A stretch of DNA of 44,132 nucleotides from a virus, in IMG/VR virus record IMGVR_UViG_3300030943_000046, positions 1 to 44,132 of that record; one strand, 5' to 3'. Each line of letters begins with the position of its first letter. Position 1 is the first letter of the stretch. This document shows positions 33,141 to 41,771 of this stretch, one piece after another. Both the position numbers and the translations under genes were made by a program. Below the pieces are notes generated by a model. It searched no databases. It saw only the letters and a list, made by a program, of their open reading frames with translations, and was not told the DNA's origin.

Positions 33141-35612
33141 ATGAACCGCAAATTCCTGATTACGGCGATGAGCGGGAAAAAAGCTGCATGGGACGCAACC
33201 CGATCCTGGCTTGCTGCTGCCATCCGGTCGCGCGACGGCATTCCTTCGGTCATGTCGTCGCCACCAACTGTCACATTTCCGGAATCGTCCACCATTTCAG
33301 GACCGACTACGCTGGTCGAAGACGCCGCAACACGTCATCTGCTCGGGGGGGATTTCTACAAATACCCGTATGACGGCACAAACTGGGCAATTGCGAACTG
33401 CGTTAATTACACCGCAGACGGCTCTAATCCCACAGAAATGGGTATGGGAGTTGAGTTTCAAACTAACGCACAGGATGTCGAAGTCCCTGGTGTGTCGTTC
33501 CCGCTTTTCCGGCCGTGGGTCGACGATCAGTTGGTGCAGTCAGATCCGATTGTCGGCGCATCTGGCGCGCTGATTGTTCACATCCACTTTGCCAGCGTTG
33601 CGTCGCGCAAGATTAGGATCGACTTGCCGTCGAGTGCTAGGTGGGACGGGATAAAAGTTCCAACTGGTGCGACAGTCGCGGCCCCAACAAACAATCCGAT
33701 CACCATGTGCGTGGTGGGAGATTCGTTCGTCGAGGGCACGGGGTCGTCGTTTGGGGGCGTTAGCCCTTATGGGCTACTCGGCGTGCCAAACTATCTTGGT
33801 ATGTACCTCGGCGTCGACAATACCAGATGCTCGGGTTCTGGCGGCACCGGATGGAACCACGTCAGTGGGGGCCGCTGCAATATTTTGGACCGCAATCAAC
33901 TCGACGTGGTCGCAACTCACCCCGATGTGGTCGTGTACGCGGCGGGCACTAATGACGCGGACAATCCCGCACAAGCGGCGGCTAACTGTGCGTCGGCGCT
34001 GACCCAAACCAGGGCATCCCTGCCGGCTGCGATGATCTACGTTATTGGACCGTGGGACGGGCAGGCGCCTGCGGCAATGGATGCGGGTTTGGCCGCAGTG
34101 CGGGACGCTCTCAAGTCAGCCGCCGCGGGGCGCGGAGGGGTTAAATTTCTCGACACGACCGGTGTTGCGTTTACCAAGTGCGGAGATATGACGCATCCGG
34201 ACTTGGTGGGGCACCAAACGCTGGCGCTATGGGTCAACAAGCAGGTTCGTACTGATTTGGGAGTTATTGATCAAATTTATGACGATTTTTCGTGGCACGC
34301 GGACGGCACTCCCACCTACCTGATAACGGGTCAACCGTGGGTGCAGGTCCCGCTGCATGATGGCGGCGGCGATCTGACTACCGTGGTGGCCTCGATCTCT
34401 GGCGGCATGTTGGTCGCGTCTGACAGCGGACAGGATCGCACAGCTTCCTATACGGGCGTTGACTGCGGAACTCCTCCGCAAAGCATGTACGCCACGGTGT
34501 CGTTCACGGCGGGTGCCGCAGGAGGCGGGGTTTGCCTGCTCACCAATAAAATCGGGCTCGACCGTAACGAATACATTGGACAAGGTGGTGCTCTACATAT
34601 CGTCTACGGACCCTGGAGTACCACGGTTGGCTACTTCGATGTCGTTCATGGGTTTGTGATCATAGATGTCCCGCAGTATTACCCAATCGAGACGGGCAAG
34701 GTCGTGCAGCTTGGGTGGCGTATCTCCGGTGACACGACCTATGTACTGACCCCGGACGGCGTCGAACGTACCTACACCGACCCAAACATGATCTCCAATA
34801 ATGGCCGTTACGCCATGTTTGAGACGTACTGGGGCGCCGGACAATCACAGGGTCAGTTCCACACAGTATCGGTGAATAAGCCCCTCAGTGCTCCGGCAGC
34901 GTCATCGCTGATGAGCATCGGCCGTTCGTATGACATTGACGCGGTGACCGCGCAGTCGATTACGGTCCCCCGCGGTGGCGTCCCCTCCGGTAGCTTGATC
35001 GTCGTGATAGTCGATGCTGGGCAGTCCAATATCCCTATCAACGGAGCGGTATCGGACCCGCACAATGCGTCCTATATCGCGATAGATGGACAGTACAATT
35101 GGGGCAATCAAACCTACGGCTACGGCCGCATCTATTATTGCTATAATTCGGCTGCACTGTCTTCTGGTGATTTGATAACGCTCACTCTCCCGCAGGCCGC
35201 CGCGCATCTCAAGATGTCGGCGTTCTATTGGACCGATGCCGAGACGGCTTCCGATCCGCGGGATTACGCGGTGACGGCAACGACCACGGGAATATCCAGC
35301 GCCAATCCGCTGTTCTCCTTGACGTCTGGTATTCCATCGAAAGCCGGGGATTTGATGCTGGGAGTTGTCACGACCAGCCCGAACTCGGGGGGCGCGGCCG
35401 GTAATTGGTATGGGCAAGACACCGCCCACGGATGGAGTGGTCCGCCTCCGCTTGAGTCCGGGTACCTGCCTCCGTATTCCTGTTTTGCGGAAATCGACGG
35501 TGGCACGCAGATTAACGCCGGAACCGGCGCGGTCACGTTCAGCCCCGGCAATCCGGCGGAGCAATCCAATCTGACTTACGCCGCATGGGTTGTTGGGTTT
35601 AAGGCGAAATAG
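33141..35612 (+). CDS. Large virion-type protein with SGNH/GDSL hydrolase domain
   Basis: An 823-residue protein. The SGNH hydrolase domain covers about 185-370: block I VVGDSFVEG with Ser195, a block II-like GSGGTGW near 234, block III GTND (269-272) and block V CGDMTHPD with Asp349 and His352. Such esterases in phage fibres often deacetylate surface polysaccharide. The N-terminal 180 residues look like a beta-rich adaptor, and the C-terminal 400 like receptor-binding beta domains. Codon use is less GC-rich than its neighbours: the line at 33361 counts 30/60 G+C against 44/60 at 32281. This suggests recent acquisition. Confidence 0.85.
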   Translation: MNRKFLITAMSGKKAAWDATRSWLAAAIRSRDGIPSVMSSPPTVTFPESSTISGPTTLVEDAATRHLLGGDFYKYPYDGTNWAIANCVNYTADGSNPTEMGMGVEFQTNAQDVEVPGVSFPLFRPWVDDQLVQSDPIVGASGALIVHIHFASVASRKIRIDLPSSARWDGIKVPTGATVAAPTNNPITMCVVGDSFVEGTGSSFGGVSPYGLLGVPNYLGMYLGVDNTRCSGSGGTGWNHVSGGRCNILDRNQLDVVATHPDVVVYAAGTNDADNPAQAAANCASALTQTRASLPAAMIYVIGPWDGQAPAAMDAGLAAVRDALKSAAAGRGGVKFLDTTGVAFTKCGDMTHPDLVGHQTLALWVNKQVRTDLGVIDQIYDDFSWHADGTPTYLITGQPWVQVPLHDGGGDLTTVVASISGGMLVASDSGQDRTASYTGVDCGTPPQSMYATVSFTAGAAGGGVCLLTNKIGLDRNEYIGQGGALHIVYGPWSTTVGYFDVVHGFVIIDVPQYYPIETGKVVQLGWRISGDTTYVLTPDGVERTYTDPNMISNNGRYAMFETYWGAGQSQGQFHTVSVNKPLSAPAASSLMSIGRSYDIDAVTAQSITVPRGGVPSGSLIVVIVDAGQSNIPINGAVSDPHNASYIAIDGQYNWGNQTYGYGRIYYCYNSAALSSGDLITLTLPQAAAHLKMSAFYWTDAETASDPRDYAVTATTTGISSANPLFSLTSGIPSKAGDLMLGVVTTSPNSGGAAGNWYGQDTAHGWSGPPPLESGYLPPYSCFAEIDGGTQINAGTGAVTFSPGNPAEQSNLTYAAWVVGFKAK

Positions 35613-35633
35613 TCACGCTCACGGCGGCGTTCA

Positions 35634-36920
35634 TTAGGCAGCATGTGCCTTCTCACGTCGCGCTTTCGGCCTGGAAGCGCGGCGCTGGCGGCCTTTCGCT
35701 GGCTTCATGGCGACGATCTTCGCGGACATCAGCTTATCGACCGCCTGCTTCTTCCGCTTGCGCCTGGTCGGCTTGAGGGCGACGATCTTGGCCGACAGCA
35801 GCCGGTCGATCTTCCCTTTCGGCTTCCGCTTCGCCCGGTGCTGCGCGCGCTTGCGCATCACCTCGGCGGTCTTTTCCACCGCGTTGCGGCTGTAGCGCTG
35901 GGTCATGCTGATGTCGGAGTGGGTCGCCGCGTGGCGCACCAGCTCGAGGTCGGCGCCGGCGTCGGTTGCCTCGCTGATGCCGCCGGCGCGAGAATCCATC
36001 GACTTCACGTAGTCCGGGATGTCGCAGGCGCGGGCGAGCTCGCGCCAGTTGCGGCGGAATTCGCTCGGCCGCCACGGCCGGCCGGTGCTCTCGCACACGA
36101 CGATCGGGCCCTTCGTCGGGAACCGACTGCGCTTGAGCTTCTTGACGTTCGTCACGCGGGCGATTCGGCACAACTCGTCGACCACCATGGGGGCGAGCAG
36201 CAGCGGCACGTCGACCGGCTTCAATTTCTTGCTGGTGATGTGGCGCAGGATGAACGCCGAATCGACCTCCTCCCATCGCATGCTGCGGATCCACTTGCGT
36301 CCGGCCTCGACCACGTCGGACGCGATCGGCTCGCCGACCGGCGTCCACTCGCCGATCACGTCCTTTTGCCGCAGCATCAGGTCGAACTGCAGCGCCTGGG
36401 CGAGCGCGATGCTGCGCATGCCGGCTTTCCGCGCCCTGGCGCGCAGCGCCTCGGCGTGGTCGGCGGTGAGGTGCTCGGTGCGCGGCCGGCCGACCTTGAA
36501 CCGCATGCGGTGCAGCACGGCCGACAGTTCGGTGCACGCCTTGTCCTCGAGCATGCCGGCGCCGAACGAGACCAGGGTGCGGAACATGCCGACCAGCGCG
36601 TGCCCCATCGGCACATGGCCGCCGGCCGTCCATTGCTCGTGCAGCCGCAGCATGTCGCGGGCGTGGAGTTTTCGGATTTTCATCTCGCCGCAGTCGGCGG
36701 CGATCCGGCGCATCAGGCTGCGGTAGTTGCCGCGGGTGCTGTGCCGGCACTGGTGGAACCGCGAATCGGGGTCGGCCTGGTAGACCGCGATCAGGCTGTT
36801 CACGGTCCCGGTGTAGCGGGGCCCGAGCCGGGCGGGACGCCAGGGATTGAGACGGGAGAGGATACGGGCGAGGCCGCCCTTGATGGCGCGCAGGCGCACG
36901 CGTAGCGTCGAGTCGGACAT
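35634..36920 (-). CDS. Divergent tyrosine recombinase with Lys/Arg-rich repeat tail
   Basis: A 428-residue protein, GGAGG before its ATG. Catalytic-type residues of the tyrosine recombinase fold can be placed: Arg184 (LMLRQKDVI), Arg311 in SMDSRAGGISEA, His334 and Tyr343 (MTQRYSR). The usual HxxR histidine is replaced (MDSR). The last 60 residues are very basic and hold two repeats, DRLLSAKIVALKP (372-384) and DKLMSAKIVAMKP (395-407). It converges on the SGNH gene and lies on the other side of the attachment-site region from the second integrase. It may be an accessory recombinase or the actual integrase. Confidence 0.8.
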   Translation of the reverse strand: MSDSTLRVRLRAIKGGLARILSRLNPWRPARLGPRYTGTVNSLIAVYQADPDSRFHQCRHSTRGNYRSLMRRIAADCGEMKIRKLHARDMLRLHEQWTAGGHVPMGHALVGMFRTLVSFGAGMLEDKACTELSAVLHRMRFKVGRPRTEHLTADHAEALRARARKAGMRSIALAQALQFDLMLRQKDVIGEWTPVGEPIASDVVEAGRKWIRSMRWEEVDSAFILRHITSKKLKPVDVPLLLAPMVVDELCRIARVTNVKKLKRSRFPTKGPIVVCESTGRPWRPSEFRRNWRELARACDIPDYVKSMDSRAGGISEATDAGADLELVRHAATHSDISMTQRYSRNAVEKTAEVMRKRAQHRAKRKPKGKIDRLLSAKIVALKPTRRKRKKQAVDKLMSAKIVAMKPAKGRQRRASRPKARREKAHAA

Positions 36921-37066
36921 GCCGCCTCCTGACCGAGGTGGGGTGTCAAGAGCCGCGCGGCGTGTTCGAGCACGTCGTGCGGCTCGCCTGCTTTAGGCGT
37001 CCGTTTGTCATCGCTCAACGCAAAGCGGGAAGCGTGGTTAAGCGGGGCGGCGGTGGTAAGGATTCG

Positions 37067-37276
<210 letters not shown>

Positions 37277-38230
37277 GATCAGGTTCCAGGGGAGTGCTCG
37301 CCCGGGGGCGCCAGGAGAACGCCGCCACGGTCTGGTGCAGGTCGTCGATGATCAGGTGCCCGTAAGTGTCGCGGATCACCTGCTCGGAGCAGCCGAGCAC
37401 ACCGGCGACGTTGGAGGTCGATTCGCCGCGCGATCCGTCCGGCCTGCGCTGGAGGAGCCAGGTCGCGCAGGTGTGCCGCAGGATGTGCGGGGTGACGTCG
37501 GGGCCGAGATGGGCGAGCCGCCGCGCGCCGTCCCATCCGCGGCGCATCTTCGCGACGCCCTCGCCGTTCCATTCGATCACGAACCGGGCCGAGCGCCGTT
37601 TCCAGCGTGCGAGGTGCGGCAGCAGGCGCGCGGCGATCGGTGCCGGCGTCTTGCGTTTCTTCGTCTCCACGGCCTCCTGCGGGCGGCGGTGGATCACCCG
37701 GTTGTCGAGGTCGACCCATCCGCCGGCAAGGTTCGGGATCCACTGCAGGGCGGTGATGGCGCCGTGCCGGGTGCCGGAATAGAGGCCGACCAGAATGAAC
37801 CGCGCGACGTGACGGTTGATGCGGTCGCGGTGGCGCCTCCAGGTGCCGTCCGGCCGCCGCTCGAACCCGAGCGCGCCGGCGATCAGCAGCGCGGCCTCGG
37901 AACGGGTCAGGTGGCGTTCCCGCGGCGCTCCCATCGGCGGCAGGGCGACCGGTGCCAAGCGGTCGAGCTTGCCTTCCCGCCAGCACCAGGCGAGGGCGGA
38001 CGCCAGCACGACCAGCTCGCGGCGCGCAGTCGACGGCTTGGGAGGCCGTCCGTTGCGCTTGGCGCGGCGGTCTGTCGTCTGCGTGGTGCGCCAGGTCACG
38101 TATTCGCCGGCTCGGGCCGGCGTGACGTTGGCGACGTGATCGTTGAGGAAGAATTCGACCAGGCGCTCGACCGCGATTGCGATCAGGTCGGGCCGGCGCG
38201 TCTTGACGGCGTGGCCTTCCTGGTAGGCGT

Positions 38231-38659
38231 TCAGCGCGTCGGAGACGAGGACGCGATCGGGATGACCTGCGCCGAAATCCGGGACGCGCTTTTGGGCGAG
38301 GTAGTCCGCGAGAGCGCTTTCAGCCGCTGCGCGGTCATCAAGGCCCGCGCCTGTGCCGATTTCGCGGCCTCGGTCGAGGATGACCCATTGCGGCCGCCGG
38401 CCGTCTTTGCGGCGGGGGTAGAGGCGCGGAGGCTCAATGGGTCTCGGCATAGCGAGCGCATGTTATCGATCGCCGCGAGGGTTGTGAACTCCTTACCGGC
38501 GATCCTTTCCACAGCCAGACGGCCGCGGTCACGCTCCTTGCGCAGGCCGCTCGCCGTCATCCCGCCGCCGGGGAACGCCAGCGTCGCCGCAACGTCGAGC
38601 CGCAGCGGCGTGTCGGGGCCGATCGAGTCCGGCGACGGGATGACGGGCGGCCGCCGCAT
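38231..38659 (-). CDS. xis: Excisionase-like small DNA-binding protein
   Basis: A 142-residue protein starting with AGGTGG before its ATG. The middle has AATLAFPGGGMTASGLRKERDRGRLAVERI, of which the GLRKERDRGRLAVERI half reads as a helix-turn-helix with wing, then TLAAIDNMRSLCR. I recognise this pattern from small proteins that precede integrases in Rhizobiales. It probably bends attachment-site DNA for excision. Its last 220 bases are shared, in another frame, with the integrase gene. Confidence 0.7.
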   Translation of the reverse strand: MRRPPVIPSPDSIGPDTPLRLDVAATLAFPGGGMTASGLRKERDRGRLAVERIAGKEFTTLAAIDNMRSLCRDPLSLRASTPAAKTAGGRNGSSSTEAAKSAQARALMTAQRLKALSRTTSPKSASRISAQVIPIASSSPTR

Positions 38660-39174
38660 CAGTCCACCTGTTCTGTTACAAAGTACGGCGGTTTATAATC
38701 TGCGGTGATAAAATCTGGCGCCAGTTTAATGTGATAATGTTCTGCCGTGATGATAATGGAGTCCAACTCGCTGGATAAGTTGATAAGAAATATAGTAGTT
38801 GAACCGTTGTCAACTAACTCACTACAAACGTAGTTCAAAGATCCACACAAGCATGTCCGCGTGCCGGTGACTGAGCATTCTCCCATGGCGATATAGATAT
38901 CAGGGTCACTCTCGTTTTCCTGGCGTTCCACGATCGTTGGCCAGTTTCGTAAAATACCTCGTCTGGTGCGGTTTGCCATGTTAACAGCGACGAAAATATC
39001 GATACCGGCCCATCTGGTGGCCTGAACTAAACGATTTAGTAAAACGTCGAATTCTGTATAGTGACCTCGCGGCCTTCCAATTAATTCGCCAGCTAGTTGA
39101 CCGCGGTTTCGGCGCTGATCGAATGTGCAGATGTCAAGTCCGACCAATCGGATAAAGTCAACACGGTTTATCAT
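38659..39174 (-). CDS. AT-rich cargo gene, unknown protein
   Basis: A 171-residue soluble protein, with start at 39174 overlapping the preceding stop (ATGA) and stop overlapping the xis start (TGATG). Base composition is far from that of its neighbours: the line at 38701 counts 25/60 G+C. The protein is rich in Ile and Asn with several Cys (CSVTGTRTCLCGSLNYVC near 105). It resembles no family I know. An inserted accessory gene in a lysogeny operon might affect host defence or superinfection, but there is no direct sign of this. Confidence 0.75.
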   Translation of the reverse strand: MINRVDFIRLVGLDICTFDQRRNRGQLAGELIGRPRGHYTEFDVLLNRLVQATRWAGIDIFVAVNMANRTRRGILRNWPTIVERQENESDPDIYIAMGECSVTGTRTCLCGSLNYVCSELVDNGSTTIFLINLSSELDSIIITAEHYHIKLAPDFITADYKPPYFVTEQVD

Positions 39175-39437
39175 AGGATCGCCCTCAGTCTCGCCCGGTC
39201 CTGCGGGCAGAACCGCACCTGATAGCTTTCGATGCAGCGGCCGGTCTGGGTGTAGCGGAACAGTTCGATGATGGCCGATCCGTCCGGCGCGCTGCGCACC
39301 GAGAGGTTGTCGGCCTCGAGCAGCATCGCCGAGGTCTCGGCGCCGCCGTGCTTGACGCGCACGACGCGCGTCGTGTCGGGCGCCTGCGGGGCGAGGTCGA
39401 GTTCGGTGATCGGCGAAACCGGCGCGTCGGTCAGCAT
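39171..39437 (-). CDS. Small hypothetical phage protein
   Basis: An 88-residue, beta-prone protein (RVVRVKHGGAETSAMLLEAD, then SAIIELFRYTQTG), with a C-terminal QVRFCPQDRARL. It overlaps the genes on both sides by a few bases in the leftward operon. No known family; function unknown. Confidence 0.6.
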   Translation of the reverse strand: MLTDAPVSPITELDLAPQAPDTTRVVRVKHGGAETSAMLLEADNLSVRSAPDGSAIIELFRYTQTGRCIESYQVRFCPQDRARLRAIL

Positions 39438-39643
39438 GGCCGTGCTCCCGCCGGTCGGTAGGCGTAGATCGCGTCGGCATTCGCCTTGAGCGTCGCGATC
39501 ACCGCGACGCCGTGATCGGCTTTCGCCTCGGCCATGGCGGCGAGCAGGCAGAAAGCCGGGCCGAGGGTGTCGTGCAGGAAGGCGGCGCGATCCTCGCCGA
39601 GGACCGTTTCGCAGGCTTGATAGGTCGTCATCAGCTGGCGCAT
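39431..39643 (-). CDS. Small hypothetical phage protein
   Basis: A 70-residue helical protein (CETVLGEDRAAFLHDTLGPA and following). It overlaps its neighbours at both ends, as expected in a compact operon. Family and function are not recognised. Confidence 0.55.
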   Translation of the reverse strand: MRQLMTTYQACETVLGEDRAAFLHDTLGPAFCLLAAMAEAKADHGVAVIATLKANADAIYAYRPAGARPC

Positions 39644-39981
39644 GACGCTGCCTCCCGGCGTTCGGCGGCGCCGATCATGGCGGCGAAGGCGGCCTGCGCG
39701 TACCAGCGGCCGTAGTCGGTCAGGCGCGCCTCGAGGTGGCGTTTTTTCGTCTCGACGAAGGTGACGAACTTGCCGGCGTGGAGGATGCGCAGCGTCCGGC
39801 GGCGGTGGTAGGCGCGGCCGGAGAGGAACCCGACCCGGGTGCGCTTGGCCGGTCCGAGCACGAGCAGGTCGATCAGCGCGCGGCGTTGTGCGACTGAGAC
39901 GCCGACGAGCGTCGGCATGAAATCGGGCAGAGCGGGTATCTTGGCAGTCGTGATGCTGGCGGCCGGGATCGTGCCGTGCAT
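39631..39981 (-). CDS. Hypothetical winged-helix-like protein, first gene of leftward operon
   Basis: A 116-residue protein with a GGGGATAAG ribosome site. The middle (QRRALIDLLVLGPAKRTRVG then AYHRRRTLRILHAGKF) is compatible with a winged-helix fold and a basic surface. As the first gene of the operon leading to xis and int it could be a regulator. It is divergent from the secreted-protein gene at 40055. Confidence 0.55.
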   Translation of the reverse strand: MHGTIPAASITTAKIPALPDFMPTLVGVSVAQRRALIDLLVLGPAKRTRVGFLSGRAYHRRRTLRILHAGKFVTFVETKKRHLEARLTDYGRWYAQAAFAAMIGAAERREAASCAS

Positions 39982-40054
39982 GTGCTTATCCCCGTACGTG
40001 ACGATGCGTATGGGCGCGCGAGGCGCCCGGGTGGATGATCCGGGGGTGTGGACG

Positions 40055-40549
40055 ATGGGGGCTGCGATGCGACGGATTCGCGCGGGCTTCGCCGCGCTGG
40101 CGTGTGCGCTGGCTTTGCTGGAACCGGCTCAGGCCGATCCGCGACGGCAGGTCATTGGCAACTGGTTCGTGACCAGCGATGCCGATCGATTCGGCGACGG
40201 CGTCACGGTGGTCGCACTCAATGTGCAGGACGCAAATTCGATCGCGTTGCGCTGCCTTCAAGGCGAATTGTCGCTGGCGATGCTGGGAAAATACGCTCAG
40301 GGTGACCTGTTTCAGGTCAAGTTTCGTGTCGATCGATGGGACGTGATCGATACGGTCGGGTTTGCGATTTCCGACTCGGTCCTGCAGATCATGACGTCGC
40401 CGCAGATGGTGCGTCAGATGATGTCGGGCAGCGAATACGCGCTCCGGGTCACCGGCACGACTTCGACCCGCGACTATGTATTCAGGGCTGGTGCAGCCGC
40501 CCGAGCGCTGGTGCCGGTCGTCAAGGCGTGCCCGTTGGAGAGGAAGTGA
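40055..40549 (+). CDS. Secreted protein, candidate lysogenic-conversion gene
   Basis: A 164-residue protein with a signal peptide (MRRIRAGFAALACALALLEP then cleavage after AQA near residue 28). An alternative start is the ATG at 40067; a GGGGGTG lies upstream of 40055. The mature part is a small mixed beta domain with Cys in RCLQG and a C-terminal VVKACP. It is the only plus-strand gene in the leftward lysogeny region, beside the repressor. A gene in this position is often expressed from the prophage. Function is unknown. Confidence 0.65.
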   Translation: MGAAMRRIRAGFAALACALALLEPAQADPRRQVIGNWFVTSDADRFGDGVTVVALNVQDANSIALRCLQGELSLAMLGKYAQGDLFQVKFRVDRWDVIDTVGFAISDSVLQIMTSPQMVRQMMSGSEYALRVTGTTSTRDYVFRAGAAARALVPVVKACPLERK

Positions 40550-40584
40550 CATCGCACCACTGCCCTGGTGTCCGGGCGTGAGTT

Positions 40585-40663
40585 GGTACGATTTGTCCCC
40601 TGATAATCAAGTACGGATTGTACCTGACGCGGCTATGGCTTTGTGCCGGTACAGATTTGTCGG
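40585..40663. promoter_or_regulatory. Operator-like palindromes beyond the 3' end of the repressor gene
   Basis: Sites at 40585-40599 (GGTACGATTTGTCCC) and 40610-40624 (AGTACGGATTGTACC) fit the same 15-bp pattern as those in the repressor promoter region. A weaker site starts at 40648. No clear -35/-10 pair was found, but a leftward promoter here would read through the secreted-protein gene in antisense into the lysogeny operon. Confidence 0.6.
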
Positions 40664-40670
40664 CTGAAGC

Positions 40671-41261
40671 CTAGCGGCGCCGGACGCCGAGGAACCGTCC
40701 TGCCGAGTGCACCTCGACGTTGCGAATCGGTTCGGCGTTGTAGGAGTGCAGGTCGAAATGCTCGATCGACGACCCGCGTTCCAGCACCTTGAAGAACCGC
40801 CGGCCATCCTGCAGCGTCACCGCACATTCGAGGCCGACGTATTGGCGGAAATCCGGCGCGATCCTCTCCGGGCCGACGAAAATGACATCGCGATCTCGCG
40901 CCAGCGGATACATCGAATCGCCACGGACTTCGAATGCGTTGGTGCCCGGAACCGTGATGACCCCGTCGATCTGCTCGTCGGCGCGTTCGAAGGCGACGAT
41001 GGTCTGTCCGGCCGAGATGCACCCCTGCAACGGGACGGCAAACTTGCCGTTCGGCGTGCCTTCGCCGAACATGAGCCAGCCGGGCGAAATGCCGTGATGA
41101 CGGGAAATGCTGGCACAATCGTCTCTGGCCAGCGGTCGCTCGCCCGACGCCACCTTCTTGTAGGTCTCGTAATGGATGCCATAGGCGTCGGCGGCGGCCC
41201 GCACGTTCGCGAGGTTTGCCGTCCTGCGCAGCCAATCCAGTCGTTCCGCTGTGTCATCCAT
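40671..41261 (-). CDS. CI/LexA-like phage repressor with S24 peptidase domain
   Basis: A 196-residue repressor read from the ATG at 41261 (an in-frame ATG at 41327 would run across an operator). HTH-like DNA-binding region at about 15-65 (AADAYGIHYETYKKVASGE), a probable Ala84-Gly85 cleavage site in CISAGQT, Ser116 in RGDSMYP and Lys158 in RRFFKVL. Such repressors hold the lysogenic state and self-cleave on RecA activation. Operator-like palindromes lie both upstream and just past the 3' end. Confidence 0.92.
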   Translation of the reverse strand: MDDTAERLDWLRRTANLANVRAAADAYGIHYETYKKVASGERPLARDDCASISRHHGISPGWLMFGEGTPNGKFAVPLQGCISAGQTIVAFERADEQIDGVITVPGTNAFEVRGDSMYPLARDRDVIFVGPERIAPDFRQYVGLECAVTLQDGRRFFKVLERGSSIEHFDLHSYNAEPIRNVEVHSAGRFLGVRRR

Positions 41262-41286
41262 GGGGACGCAGCGTACCGATGAGCTG

Positions 41287-41335
41287 GGGACAATAGGTAC
41301 TCTTACGACTGTCTGGGATCGGTACATATTGTACC
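41287..41335. promoter_or_regulatory. Operator-like palindromes upstream of the repressor
   Basis: Sites at 41287-41301 (GGGACAATAGGTACT) and 41321-41335 (GGTACATATTGTACC, a near-perfect palindrome) are 20 bp apart edge to edge. They lie between the repressor and the rightward early operon, where divergent promoters are expected. Confidence 0.75.
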
Positions 41336-41513
41336 AACGATAGCGTGTTCCGAATCACCCGTCACCTGGTCGGCCTGCCGCAGCGATAGCGGCGCCTGTG
41401 AGTTCCGGGGATAAAGCGGGCGATCCTGCGTACCGAAGCATCAGCACTAGCACCCGGCACATCGCCGGACCTTGACGCCGCGCGCACCAACATGCGCGCG
41501 CGAGGGGGATCTC

Positions 41514-41771
41514 ATGTCCGCAACACTGGCGGAACTGGTGAGGGAAATCGTGTTTTTGCGCGCCGTGATCGTCTTCCTGCTGCTGGTGACCGGCTTCTCG
41601 CTCTCGGTCACCGCGGCCTGCCTCTACTTCCTGCACCTCGACAACCTGCGGGTGATCTCGCGCCGCTACGGCGCGCGGCACTTCGGCCTGCACCCGGTTA
41701 TGCGGCCAAGATCTCAGGCCGATGACATCGTCGATCTTCTGCAAGCTGCCGAACGTCGGGGTGTCGCATGA
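41514..41771 (+). CDS. Small membrane protein, first gene of early operon
   Basis: An 85-residue protein with a GAGGGGG site. A hydrophobic region at about 15-40 (AVIVFLLLVTGFSLSVTAACL) forms one span. The C-terminal half is basic and probably cytoplasmic. Function is unknown; early-operon membrane proteins can act in superinfection exclusion, but nothing here proves it. It overlaps the next gene by 4 bp. Confidence 0.65.
   Translation: MSATLAELVREIVFLRAVIVFLLLVTGFSLSVTAACLYFLHLDNLRVISRRYGARHFGLHPVMRPRSQADDIVDLLQAAERRGVA

Noticed and set aside
36800-37018. Minus-strand 72-codon frame from TTG 37018
   Set aside because: Most of it overlaps the recombinase in another phase and becomes Pro/Ser shadow; only the first 30 codons look possible (mentioned as a weak finding).
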